Shown one piece after another: positions 1 to 7,939 of a stretch of DNA of 64,000 nucleotides (its first letter is position 1; each line of letters starts with the position of its first letter). Source of the DNA: Ectobacillus funiculus (GTDB lineage: Bacteria; Bacillota; Bacilli; Bacillales; Bacillaceae_G); contig NZ_SCFM01000004.1 of NCBI RefSeq assembly GCF_004138295.1, forward strand, positions 310,001-374,000, written 5' to 3'. Below the pieces are notes generated by a model. That model had not been told where the DNA came from and did no database searches. It saw only the letters and a list, made by a program, of their open reading frames with translations. Position numbers and translations under genes: made by a program.

Positions 1-11
1 ATTATATTGTT

Positions 12-18
12 CCTCCTT
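12..18 (-). promoter_or_regulatory. Shine-Dalgarno-like AAGGAGG at the window edge
   Basis: Read on the minus strand this is a full AAGGAGG, 11 bases from the first base of the window. It suggests that a minus-strand gene starts just outside the window. The start codon itself is not visible, so this is inference. Confidence 0.35.
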
Positions 19-220
19 GACAGATAAATATAATATGCTGTTCTTATTTTTCCCAGAAAAAAATAAAGAATTCACACATTATAAAACATCATAGGCAGTG
101 CATATCCCCCTTCGACGCTTGATAATATGTGAATTGGAATAAAAGTAAATCGTACGTATGTATTTACATTATATACCAAATGATATCCATCTGCAAGATA
201 AACTAACGGATCCATCATAT

Positions 221-275
221 AATCATATAATAAAAACCCTTTCACACGATAGGAAAGGGTTTTTATTATATGATT
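221..275. terminator. Strong hairpin terminator after the tRNA genes
   Basis: Two perfectly complementary 23-base arms (221-243 and 253-275) enclose a 9-base loop. The arms contain A-runs and T-runs on both sides, so the hairpin can end transcription in either direction. It most likely terminates the minus-strand tRNA cluster. Confidence 0.85.
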
Positions 276-303
276 CATACTGGCTAGGAAGACAAAATAA
301 AAA

Positions 304-376
304 TGGAGCCTAGCGGGATCGAACCGCTGACCTCCTGCGTGCAAAGCAGGCGCTCTCCCAGCTGAGCTAAGGCCCC
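304..376 (-). tRNA. tRNA-Ala (anticodon TGC)
   Basis: On the minus strand the sequence begins GGGGCCTTAGCTCAGC and folds as a cloverleaf. The acceptor arms are GGGGCCT and AGGCTCC, the anticodon loop is CTTTGCAC with anticodon TGC, and the T arm contains GGTTCGATCC. The CCA end is not encoded. It is the last of three clustered tRNA genes. Confidence 0.95.
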
Positions 377-441
377 GTTATCTACAGTACTATTTGAAAT
401 TTTAACCGAAAGTAAATATATTTCAAGACTGTATGATAAAA

Positions 442-513
442 AGCGGAAGACGGGATTCGAACCCGCGACCCCAACCTTGGCAAGGTTGTATTCTACCACT
501 GAACTACTTCCGC
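442..513 (-). tRNA. tRNA-Gly (anticodon GCC)
   Basis: On the minus strand it begins GCGGAAGTAGTTCAGTGG. The acceptor arms are GCGGAAG and CTTCCGC, the anticodon loop carries GCC, and the T arm is GGGTTCGAATCCC. CCA is not encoded. It is the middle gene of the tRNA cluster. Confidence 0.95.
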
Positions 514-521
514 GCATTGGA

Positions 522-604
522 TGCGGTCGGCGAGACTCGAACTCGCACGGGCTATGCCCGCCACCCCCTCAAGATGGTGCGTCTACCTATTCCGCCACGA
601 CCGC
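522..604 (-). tRNA. tRNA-Leu (anticodon GAG)
   Basis: On the minus strand it begins GCGGTCGTGGCGGAAT. The acceptor arms GCGGTCG and CGACCGC pair. The anticodon stem CCATC/GGTGG closes the loop TTGAGGG, giving anticodon GAG. A long variable arm is present, as expected for a class II tRNA. CCA is not encoded. Confidence 0.93.
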
Positions 605-720
605 ATGATAGTATCTACCAATGCAATTAGCTCCCTAATTGCATCTTTCACTTAAAAACTCTACTCTCGACACTTATATATTCTATCTAAAATATTATTC
701 AACGTCAATATAATTTGGAT

Positions 721-743
721 AAAACGAGGAGATTTCACTCCTC
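721..743 (-). terminator. Terminator at the end of the sleB operon
   Basis: A GAGGAG/CTCCTC stem with a 6-base loop is followed on the minus strand by GTTTT. It sits directly after the last gene of the sleB-ypeB-lipoprotein operon. Confidence 0.55.
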
Positions 744-746
744 ATT

Positions 747-1340
747 TTACCTCGTGTTCATATGAGAATTAGATTGATCATTCTGTTCGTTCTTTAATTT
801 TTGCTGTTCATTCTTGTGCATTTGGTCATCATTTTGTCTTGTAGAACGGATATTCTGATTTTCCAATGTATCATTTGGAACTTGCGGCATTACACGCCCA
901 ACAATCGCTGCCAGCTCCTCCATTACGCCTGCTGGCCTGCCACTTTGAAGCTGTCTTCTCATCCCCTGTAATCTTTCATACAGATCGGGATCTGCTACAA
1001 CAACTGCTTTTGCTCCGTTTGGATCATGCTGCAGGCTTTCCGCTACCGAATACTTGATTGTTTCTACTCTTGAACGATCTAAGTTTGCATCTACATCAAT
1101 ACCTACCACTGCATATGGACCGATAACAACAGCTGTTGCATCTTTCACACTCGGTATGCTTGCAGCTAAACTGCCCAAATGCTTAGCCACCTTTTCATTT
1201 GAGCGGTAATTCTCTTTACGAGCTGCCGTATTTTGTACAGAAACCTGCGTCTTCTCCTTATCATTACTAGCGCGATAATCAGCTTTTACACAGCCTGTCA
1301 AAAAGAAAAGCAACATACATAGATAGACAATGCTCCGCAT
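747..1340 (-). CDS. ylaJ: YhcN/YlaJ-type sporulation lipoprotein
   Basis: Probable spore lipoprotein. The N-terminus is a short hydrophobic signal ending in the lipobox LTGC, so the mature protein would start at a lipidated Cys. The middle resembles the YhcN/YlaJ domain (for example AVVIGPYAVVGIDVD and AVVVADPD); the tail is rich in Asn, Gln and Lys. An ATG at 1364 overlaps the end of ypeB, but AAGGAG lies 9 bases before the ATG at 1340, which I prefer. In the B. cereus group a gene of this type follows sleB-ypeB and is linked to germination. The choice of the symbol ylaJ over yhcN is by context. Confidence 0.75.
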   Translation of the reverse strand: MRSIVYLCMLLFFLTGCVKADYRASNDKEKTQVSVQNTAARKENYRSNEKVAKHLGSLAASIPSVKDATAVVIGPYAVVGIDVDANLDRSRVETIKYSVAESLQHDPNGAKAVVVADPDLYERLQGMRRQLQSGRPAGVMEELAAIVGRVMPQVPNDTLENQNIRSTRQNDDQMHKNEQQKLKNEQNDQSNSHMNTR

Positions 1341-1356
1341 GCTCTTCATCTCCTTC

Positions 1357-2697
1357 TCACTCATACACTGGCTCCACGTTTTGCAATTTCTTTACCTTTT
1401 CTTCAATACCACTTTGTGCATTAATAAAAATTTGATACGTATCTTTACCATAGACACCTAAAAACTCATAGCATAATACCTCTTTCTTAAGATTGCTCAC
1501 GATGATTGCCTGCCGTTCCTCCATCACCTTCACATTTTTGCTAATGCGTTTTCTTGCCTCTTCTACAGTTATAGCTGGTTTTGCAATAGTACGTTTCTTA
1601 TAGGACGATAAATAATCCTTTGCGGAAAAACCGATAATCCCCCCATCATCAAGGGCAACCTTCATTTGAATAGATTCTGGATAAATCCGAACCCCATTGA
1701 TGTTTGTCACATATGTAAACATTCCAATAGAGTCATACTGTGCGCTATCATATAGCTCCATATTTTCAAACTTATGTTCCTTTAAAAACTGAAGACCTTT
1801 TGCCCCCGCATCATTGAGGCTGATTTTTTGCCCCTGAATCTTCCTATTGTTCATAACCCAAATTGGATATCCTCCTTTTTTGGTAATATCCATGTATGTT
1901 ATGCTGTTCGGTTTTGGCTGCTGGATAGAGACGCTATAAAAGCGATTATTTGCCCCTTTCCCGCTTTGCTCGACAGACATTTGTTCCATTCCCTTAAGCC
2001 CAAGAAATTCCTTGGCAATTTTCTTGGCATCCTCTTTGGAAATCTCTCTGCCCTCTAAGCGAGAGAATCCTTTCTCGTCCTTTTCCATACTTGTAGCCGT
2101 TGGGCTGAAATCTGTTTCAGCGTAAGACGCTACATTTTTTTCCACCGTTTTTAAACCATCGATAATGGTATTATCAAGCGGCTTCTTATCCGCAGCAAGT
2201 GCAAGCTCTACATCCATCCATCGTAAATTATTCTTTAATACCAGACGCTGGACACCGCGCAACTCGTTTTGGATGTCTCCCGCCCTTTTATACATCTGCT
2301 CAAGTAATGTATACTCTTTTTCATTAAGCGGTTCTTTCTCCAAATCACGAATAGCTGTTTGATAACTAAAATCACCAATTTGCGCTAAAAAATCCTCTGT
2401 TTTATTGAATGGCAGCAATGTAAGTGGCAGCTGACCAACATCATTATGAGCATTTGAAGTGAGCCGCCATACTTCTGCAAGAGCGGGAGAAAGTGACGTA
2501 CGCGTGCTCATAGCAAGAGTAGCACCGATTTTGTCATGTAACAAATCAATTTCATACGTCAAATCATTAAACGCTCGCTGGTAGTTATTCTCGGCACGAA
2601 TCAGTACAGCATTTTTTTCTTGATGCTCTCGATACCCCCAATAAGCAGTACTAATAGCACCGATTGATAAAATCGTAATAAGTAATGCTCTGAACAT
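1357..2697 (-). CDS. ypeB: Germination protein YpeB
   Basis: YpeB (446 aa) is needed for SleB to be present and stable in the spore. One N-terminal membrane anchor (ALLITILSIGAISTAYWGY) is followed by a long helical domain. The second half carries PepSY-like repeats, for example KEDAKKIAKEFLGLKG and VTVEEARKRISKNVKV. It lies 15 bases after sleB and overlaps the first ATG of the lipoprotein gene, so the three are probably co-transcribed. Length and order match the known sleB-ypeB pair. Confidence 0.93.
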   Translation of the reverse strand: MFRALLITILSIGAISTAYWGYREHQEKNAVLIRAENNYQRAFNDLTYEIDLLHDKIGATLAMSTRTSLSPALAEVWRLTSNAHNDVGQLPLTLLPFNKTEDFLAQIGDFSYQTAIRDLEKEPLNEKEYTLLEQMYKRAGDIQNELRGVQRLVLKNNLRWMDVELALAADKKPLDNTIIDGLKTVEKNVASYAETDFSPTATSMEKDEKGFSRLEGREISKEDAKKIAKEFLGLKGMEQMSVEQSGKGANNRFYSVSIQQPKPNSITYMDITKKGGYPIWVMNNRKIQGQKISLNDAGAKGLQFLKEHKFENMELYDSAQYDSIGMFTYVTNINGVRIYPESIQMKVALDDGGIIGFSAKDYLSSYKKRTIAKPAITVEEARKRISKNVKVMEERQAIIVSNLKKEVLCYEFLGVYGKDTYQIFINAQSGIEEKVKKLQNVEPVYE

Positions 2698-2712
2698 TTT
2701 ATCCCCTCCATC

Positions 2713-3561
2713 CTATCGGCAAAAGATATGTTTGCCAATCTTTTTAATCTGAGGACGCCCCCAAATCCACTTACTTGTTGCGGTCTCCGGATTAAAATAA
2801 TATACCGCTCCGTCAGTTGGATCCCATCCATTAATCGCATCCAGTACCGCTTTTTTTGCATTTTCATTCGGTGTTAACCAAATTTGTCCATCAGCCACCG
2901 CTGTAAAGGCAAGCGGTTCAAAAATGACGCCATAAACTGTATTCGGGAAGGATGGACTGCTCACCCGGTTCAAAATGACTGCGGCTACCGCGACCTGTCC
3001 GATATACGGTTCACCGCGCGACTCCCCATATACTGCGTTTGCAAGCCATTGAATATCATTTTGTGAGAATCCACTCGGCACATTAGAAGCAGTCGTCTTC
3101 ACTGGCTGATTATTGGCACTTTGAGATTGACTTGCATTACCATTTGCTTGCCCTCCACTGCTTTTTACCTGCTGCTCCAGAGGCTTCCCGCCGTAATGCG
3201 TAAATTCATTTCCTTTCTGTATTTGTTCTTTTACAAATTGCTCATTATACTTGGATGCGTTTGTCAGCTTTTGCTTTGTTGTTGCTCCTGCCATCCCATC
3301 AACAGGTAACCCAAATTTCGATTGAAAATTGCGAACGGCCCAATACGTATTCCAGCCAAATGCACCGTCAATCCTACCGCTGTAGAATCCGATATATTGC
3401 AGACGAGCCTGCAATTCAATCACATCATCCCCAACCGCACCTCTTTGAATCACTTGACTTGAGAAAGCCTTTGCTTCCTTTTCATGAACGCTGCTTACTA
3501 AAACAAAAGCAAGGAAAAACGAACATATAAGCTGCGGCTTGAAGAAAGCTTTAGCGAACAT
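2713..3561 (-). CDS. sleB: Spore cortex-lytic enzyme SleB
   Basis: Lytic transglycosylase that degrades the muramic-delta-lactam cortex during germination. A cleavable signal peptide ending near AKA is followed by a peptidoglycan-binding domain (DDVIELQARLQYIGFYSG, DGAFGWNTYWAVRNFQ). After a Gln/Ser/Asn-rich linker comes the SleB-type hydrolase_2 domain. It contains YGESRGEPYIGQ, whose Glu is the expected catalytic residue, and GAVYYFNPETATSKWIWGR. The 282-aa length fits the family. It heads the operon with ypeB, its usual partner. In other Bacillus species this operon is driven by forespore sigma-G; I could not assign a clear promoter here. Confidence 0.96.
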   Translation of the reverse strand: MFAKAFFKPQLICSFFLAFVLVSSVHEKEAKAFSSQVIQRGAVGDDVIELQARLQYIGFYSGRIDGAFGWNTYWAVRNFQSKFGLPVDGMAGATTKQKLTNASKYNEQFVKEQIQKGNEFTHYGGKPLEQQVKSSGGQANGNASQSQSANNQPVKTTASNVPSGFSQNDIQWLANAVYGESRGEPYIGQVAVAAVILNRVSSPSFPNTVYGVIFEPLAFTAVADGQIWLTPNENAKKAVLDAINGWDPTDGAVYYFNPETATSKWIWGRPQIKKIGKHIFCR

Positions 3562-3715
3562 ATAGAAACCTCCCTAGGAACATCAATGTTTTATAACTAT
3601 TTTTTTGTAAAGAATGTTGTTTTATGTAAAGAATGAAGAAAAATCCATGAAAAGTATTTTTTATCACTTATTACAGTAAATGAAATTTTTAGAAAAGAAA
3701 ACAAACAGCTAAGCA

Positions 3716-4054
3716 CTATCTGTCTGTTTCTGTAAAGGTAATATATAGAACTTTTTCTGTTTGAAGCTCAAATTCAATCTCAATCAATACACCATATTCC
3801 CTCCCATTCTCTTGTAACCATAATTTAAATCTTTCCACTGCTACATTAGCAGTTTTTGTTTCCCGTCCGATATGAAGATAATCAATGATGTTTGCCTTTG
3901 GATATCGTTCTTTTGTTTTTTGCATAGCCAGAAGTCCCCATTTTGCATAGGCTGGAATTTGTTGATTTTCATATAACTCTGCAGCTTTGTCTAGATTAGG
4001 TAAGGTAAAAATAACAGTAAAACAGAGTATACAACATCTAACTATTTGTAACAC
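3716..4054 (-). CDS. DUF3889 (YqzG/YhdC-like) secreted protein
   Basis: Small protein with an N-terminal hydrophobic signal and the family pattern YAKWGLLAMQKTKERYPKAN followed by IIDYLHIGRE. This matches the DUF3889 family (B. subtilis YqzG and YhdC), whose function is unknown. I place the start at a GTG (4054) because AAAAGGGAG lies 9 bases upstream; the upstream ATG at 4081 has no ribosome site. A degenerate copy of the 134-bp repeat begins about 30 bases upstream. Function is not known. Confidence 0.7.
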   Translation of the reverse strand: MLQIVRCCILCFTVIFTLPNLDKAAELYENQQIPAYAKWGLLAMQKTKERYPKANIIDYLHIGRETKTANVAVERFKLWLQENGREYGVLIEIEFELQTEKVLYITFTETDR

Positions 4055-4084
4055 ATAGCATCGCTCCCTTTTTGTTACCATTAA

Positions 4085-4338
4085 TAAAGAAAACTCACCA
4101 ATTTACGAAGACAGAAACATAGCTGCACTTACACTTTGTTGATAAAATTTCCTGCTGCGTTGAGTTTACGGTTCATCTGATCATTTCTTCACGGTAGGTA
4201 TCATTTTCATTTCATAAAAGTTTAACCATTGAAAATGTCCCCTATTGTAATCTATATAAGTATGTATTTGTCAACTACAGTTAATGGTGAAAAACCGCGT
4301 TTGCTTCTAACTGGAGATTTATACTTTCCTACAGTGCA
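4085..4338 (+). repeat. 134-bp repeat, degenerate copy split by about 120 bp
   Basis: The left part (from 4085, TAAAGAAAACTCACC) and the right part (about 4296-4338, ending ACTTTCCTACAGTGCAAA) match the two halves of the interspersed repeat. They are separated by unrelated AT-rich DNA. The first hairpin (CTCGCC/GGCGAG) has decayed, so this looks like an old copy. Confidence 0.6.
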
Positions 4339-4374
4339 AAAAAGGGCCTATTGGCTTGTTTGGCAAAAGGCCCC
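4339..4374 (-). terminator. Terminator of the PduL-like gene
   Basis: The stem GGGCCT/AGGCCC is followed on the minus strand by a run of T. It lies just downstream of the phosphotransacylase stop codon and at the edge of the degenerate repeat. Confidence 0.65.
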
Positions 4375-4384
4375 TGCATCGTAA

Positions 4385-4954
4385 CTATAGGAGTAATTCT
4401 ACTGTATCGCCAGACTTTAAGCCGGCAGCATTCGCTTCATCCGTATCAATATGCATATCTAGAGCATATGTATCCTTTACTCGAATCAATACCTGATTAA
4501 AAATAAGTCCCCTTTCTCCTAGGACCTTCACACTTACATATTGCCCATCTCTCACACCAAAGGCTGCTGCGTCATCAGTTGTCATATGAATATGACGCTC
4601 TGCTATAATGACACCGTGGTCAACATTCATTTCTCCCCTTGGACCGATAATTGTAATGCCCGGTGTTCCTTCAATATTACCGGATGAACGGATTGGAGCC
4701 TTCACACCAAGAGCAAACGAATCCGTCTTTGAGATTTCAACCTGCGTCAAACTGCGAATCGGACCTAAAATACGGACGTGCTGAATTTCTGATTTTTGTG
4801 TACGGATCGTCACAGTTTCCTCTGCCGCGAACTCCCCAGGCTGCGATAGTTCCTTGAAAACCTTTAGTTCATAGCCTTCTCCAAATAACTGTTCTACATG
4901 CTCCTTTTTCAAATGAATATGGCGGTTTGATACTCCTATTGGAATGTGTTTCAT
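4385..4954 (-). CDS. pduL: Phosphate propanoyltransferase (PduL-type)
   Basis: Cofactor-free phosphotransacylase that interconverts acyl-CoA and acyl phosphate. The 189-aa protein has the two-fold PduL pattern: SNRHIHLKKEHVEQLFGEGY at the N-terminus, VDHGVIIAERHIHMT in the middle and DMHIDTDEANAAG near the end. The His residues in the two RHIH motifs are the expected metal ligands. AGGAGG lies 7 bases before the ATG. There is no N-terminal encapsulation peptide and no microcompartment or propanediol/ethanolamine gene nearby, so it probably acts in the cytosol. The substrate (acetyl or propanoyl) cannot be told from sequence. Confidence 0.9.
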   Translation of the reverse strand: MKHIPIGVSNRHIHLKKEHVEQLFGEGYELKVFKELSQPGEFAAEETVTIRTQKSEIQHVRILGPIRSLTQVEISKTDSFALGVKAPIRSSGNIEGTPGITIIGPRGEMNVDHGVIIAERHIHMTTDDAAAFGVRDGQYVSVKVLGERGLIFNQVLIRVKDTYALDMHIDTDEANAAGLKSGDTVELLL

Positions 4955-5085
4955 ACATTAGCCTCCTGCTATCTTGTTGTACATAGATAGTTTTCCCATT
5001 TTCTAAAAACCATGACAAAGAAACAAGCGATTTCACCGGACAGGCATTATATATAAGTAATATAAAAAAAAGGGAGAAATGAACA

Positions 5086-5355
5086 TTGGACGTATCTATT
5101 CCAAGATCGACAGATTTAGTGCTTCTTACTTTTGAAAAAAATCCTTTAGATTCAAGCTCAGGCTTTACAATCACAGATGCACGTGTAATTGGAAGTACAC
5201 AGCCTTGCTTCGGAGTAATTAAACCGGGAGGCTCACTTCGACAAGCGGTGAACTGTTTGCTGAAATATGGTTTTGAAGTGGAGTGTAAAGGAAGCTCTAC
5301 TAGTGTAAGTGGATTTATCTTGCTTCAACGCTCTGATTCAACCGACGATTACTAA
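5086..5355 (+). CDS. Hypothetical protein, 89 aa
   Basis: I do not recognise this protein. It starts at TTG, 11 bases after AAAGGGAG, and no ATG exists in this frame nearby. The sequence is a compact soluble protein with Gly/Ser-rich strands (for example GVIKPGGSLRQAVNCLLKYG) and no signal or membrane segment. It is transcribed away from the PduL-like gene and ends in its own terminator at 5375-5399, which supports it as a real gene. Confidence 0.6.
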   Translation: MDVSIPRSTDLVLLTFEKNPLDSSSGFTITDARVIGSTQPCFGVIKPGGSLRQAVNCLLKYGFEVECKGSSTSVSGFILLQRSDSTDDY

Positions 5356-5374
5356 AAGATATACCCCAATTTTC

Positions 5375-5399
5375 AAGGAGCCCTTTGGTTCCTTTTTTA
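5375..5399 (+). terminator. Terminator of the 89-aa gene
   Basis: An 8-bp stem AAGGAGCC/GGTTCCTT (one G-T pair) with a 4-base loop is followed by TTTT, directly downstream of the plus-strand gene. Confidence 0.75.
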
Positions 5400-5402
5400 T
5401 AC

Positions 5403-5433
5403 AAAAAAGAACACTCCTGTTAACAGGAGTGTT
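5403..5433 (-). terminator. Terminator of the patatin-like gene
   Basis: The 12-base arms AACACTCCTGTT and AACAGGAGTGTT are perfectly complementary, and on the minus strand a T-run follows. It lies 15 bases after the patatin stop codon. Confidence 0.75.
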
Positions 5434-5447
5434 GCAACGACTAAATA

Positions 5448-6299
5448 TTATCGGTATACCCAACGTTGTATGTCATCTTCATGCCTTTTGGCATCCTGAT
5501 AGCCTAATTCATACAAATCGACTAGCCTTTTCTCATTTCGCTCAATTCGACTGACAGGTAAGGTGACGCTCGGCTGAATGAGATAGCAGTTCCCTGCCGT
5601 CTGCTCAGAATTGAGAAACGATAGCGTTTTATTATACAACTCATACTGTTCGCCTAACAGGGAAGCCACCTGTGGATATTTTCGATACATCATCCGCACA
5701 AGAGAAGACAGCTTACTAGCTGGCTTTTGATAACCAGACGGTCTTGTCATAATGACAATATTTCTATGAAATCCATCCTGCTTTGCTTTTTGAAGCGGAA
5801 TTGGATCTACAATCGCTCCATCAAGCAATTGTCTGCCATCGTATTCAACAGGAGGGGCAATAAAGGGAAGCGAGCTAGAAGCCCGAATAATAGTAAGCAT
5901 ATCAGCTCCATGCTCCTGTTTATTATAATATACTGCTTCCCCAGTCTCACAATCAGTCGTACCTACGATGAACTGTTCACTCTCACTTAAAAATGTCTTA
6001 AAGTCAAACGGAATGATTTTATTTGGAATTTCGTCAAATAAAAAATCCATGCCAAACAACTGTCGCTTCAGAAATAAATTGCGTAGCGACAAGTAACGAG
6101 GATCTTTTACAAGCCCGGTGTTGACCTTCTTATTCCTGCCTTGTTGTCTAGATAAATAGGAAGCTGCCATACAAGCGCCTGCGGAAACACCAACTACATA
6201 TGGAAAAAAGAGATTTCGCTCCATAAAATATTCTAATACGCCTGCAGTATATAGTCCTCTCATTCCTCCGCCTTCTAAAACCAATCCTATGTCTTTCAT
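5448..6299 (-). CDS. Patatin-like phospholipase family protein
   Basis: Probable lipid acyl hydrolase (283 aa). The patatin elements are present in order: oxyanion loop GLVLEGGGMRGLYTAGVLEY at the N-terminus, nucleophile elbow GVSAG with the catalytic Ser, and LLDGAIVDPIP with the Asp of the Ser-Asp dyad. There is no signal peptide, so it should be cytosolic. It stands alone between two terminators. The natural substrate is unknown. Confidence 0.88.
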   Translation of the reverse strand: MKDIGLVLEGGGMRGLYTAGVLEYFMERNLFFPYVVGVSAGACMAASYLSRQQGRNKKVNTGLVKDPRYLSLRNLFLKRQLFGMDFLFDEIPNKIIPFDFKTFLSESEQFIVGTTDCETGEAVYYNKQEHGADMLTIIRASSSLPFIAPPVEYDGRQLLDGAIVDPIPLQKAKQDGFHRNIVIMTRPSGYQKPASKLSSLVRMMYRKYPQVASLLGEQYELYNKTLSFLNSEQTAGNCYLIQPSVTLPVSRIERNEKRLVDLYELGYQDAKRHEDDIQRWVYR

Positions 6300-6383
6300 A
6301 ATAAACCCTCTTTGGATGTATAATTCTTTTTTAGTGTACCGAAAGAAAGGAACAAAAACTAGTATTTTGAAGGATAAATAACC

Positions 6384-6430
6384 AAAAAAAAGCTAATCAT
6401 CTCTATATATAAGACGATTAGCTTTTTTTA
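6384..6430. terminator. Bidirectional terminator after gltD
   Basis: The arms AGCTAATC and GATTAGCT are flanked by an A-run on the left and a T-run on the right. It sits 16 bases after the glutamate synthase small-subunit gene on the minus strand. Confidence 0.8.
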
Positions 6431-6445
6431 TCTATATTTCTGACA

Positions 6446-7927
6446 TTATGGTAAGTTAGAAGCTCCCATTAAATAACGATCTACTTCACGTGCAGCTTCA
6501 CGGCCTTCATGAATAGCCCAAACGATTAAGCTTTGGCCTCTTCTTGCGTCTCCAGCAGCAAATACACCATCAACAGATGTCGTATATTTGCCATAAGCTG
6601 CTTTTACTTTGTTTCCGTTTTTCTCAACTGCAAATTGGTCAAGCACTTTTTGCTCTGTTCCTTCAAAACCGATTGCAATAAATACTAGCTGTGCTGGCCA
6701 AACTTTCTCAGTTCCAGGAATTTCTTTAAATACAACTTTTCCGTTCTCGTCTTTTGTTTTTTCCATTTGGATTGTGTGAAGTTCCTTCACGCGACCTTGC
6801 TCATCACCAACGATTTTTTTCGTTTGGATGCAATAGATGCGTGGGTCAGATCCGAACTTTGCTTCTGCTTCTTCATATGCATATTCCACAGTAAATGTTA
6901 ACGGATATTCTGGCCACGGATTATCATAAGCACGATCCTCTGGAAGCTCTGGGTGCTTACCGAATTGTACTACGCTGCGGCAATTTTGTCTAAGTGCTGT
7001 CGCAACACAGTCAGCTCCTGTGTCACCGCCACCGATTACGATAACGTCTTTTCCTTCTGCATCAATGAACTGTCCATCTGCAAAATTGGAATCAAGCAAG
7101 CTTTTTGTAGCAAGCGTTAAATAATCCATTGCAAAATGAATTCCCTCAAACTCACGTCCCTCCATTACAAGGTCACGTTGCTTTTGTGCTCCTGTACAAA
7201 GGATAACGGAATCAAAATCTGCTTTTAATTGCTCAGCTGTAATATCTTTTCCGATTTCTGTATTTGTCACAAATTGAATGCCTTCTTCTGCAAGCAGTTT
7301 CACACGGCGTTCAATAACTTCTTTTTCTAATTTCATGCTTGGAATTCCATACATCAACAAGCCGCCAATTCGATCTGCACGCTCGAATACTGTAACAGAA
7401 TGACCTGCTTGATTCAATTGGTCAGCAGCCGCAAGACCAGCCGGACCAGAACCAACGATTGCTATCTTTTTCCCTGTGCGGCTTTTTGGAATACGCGGCG
7501 TCATCCAGCCTTCTTCAAAGCCCTTATCGATAATAGCACGCTCAATGTTCTTAATTCCTACCGCTGGATCTGCAATTGATACTGTACATGATCCTTCACA
7601 AGGTGCAGGACATACACGTCCTGTAAACTCAGGGAAGTTATTTGTTTTCAGCAAACGATCCAACGCTTCTTTCCAGCGGCCGCGATACACAAGATCATTC
7701 CACTCTGGAATAAGGTTGTGTACCGGACATCCGGACGTTAATCCACGAATCTCCGTACCCATCTGGCAGAAAGGAGTCCCGCAATCCATACAGCGGGCTC
7801 CTTGTACTTTTAATGATTCGTCAGATAATCTGACAGAAAATTCTTTCCAGTCTTGAAGACGGGCAAGAGGATCACGTTCTTGTGCTTCTTCCCGTGCGTA
7901 TTCTATAAATCCGGTTGCTTTTCCCAT
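6446..7927 (-). CDS. gltD: Glutamate synthase (NADPH) small subunit
   Basis: Beta subunit of glutamate synthase (493 aa). It passes electrons from NADPH through FAD and Fe-S centres to the large subunit. The N-terminal cysteine clusters (CMDCGTPFCQMG, GCPVHN, CPAPCEGSC) bind 4Fe-4S. IAIVGSGPAGLAAADQL is the FAD Rossmann motif and VIVIGGGDTGADCVA the NADPH-binding one. The C-terminal GVFAAGDARRGQSL is typical. It starts 12 bases after gltA with a strong AAGGAGG site, so the two genes form one operon. It is called gltB in B. subtilis. Confidence 0.97.
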   Translation of the reverse strand: MGKATGFIEYAREEAQERDPLARLQDWKEFSVRLSDESLKVQGARCMDCGTPFCQMGTEIRGLTSGCPVHNLIPEWNDLVYRGRWKEALDRLLKTNNFPEFTGRVCPAPCEGSCTVSIADPAVGIKNIERAIIDKGFEEGWMTPRIPKSRTGKKIAIVGSGPAGLAAADQLNQAGHSVTVFERADRIGGLLMYGIPSMKLEKEVIERRVKLLAEEGIQFVTNTEIGKDITAEQLKADFDSVILCTGAQKQRDLVMEGREFEGIHFAMDYLTLATKSLLDSNFADGQFIDAEGKDVIVIGGGDTGADCVATALRQNCRSVVQFGKHPELPEDRAYDNPWPEYPLTFTVEYAYEEAEAKFGSDPRIYCIQTKKIVGDEQGRVKELHTIQMEKTKDENGKVVFKEIPGTEKVWPAQLVFIAIGFEGTEQKVLDQFAVEKNGNKVKAAYGKYTTSVDGVFAAGDARRGQSLIVWAIHEGREAAREVDRYLMGASNLP

Positions 7928-7939
7928 GACCGCTCCTCC

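Noticed and set aside
72-344. 90-codon minus-strand frame across the tRNA-Ala gene
   Set aside because: It starts inside the tRNA and runs through the terminator hairpin.
284-630. Short frames with motifs seen in many draft annotations (for example GAIPLGSIF-like and DSNPRPQPW-like peptides)
   Set aside because: These are translations of tRNA genes, not proteins.
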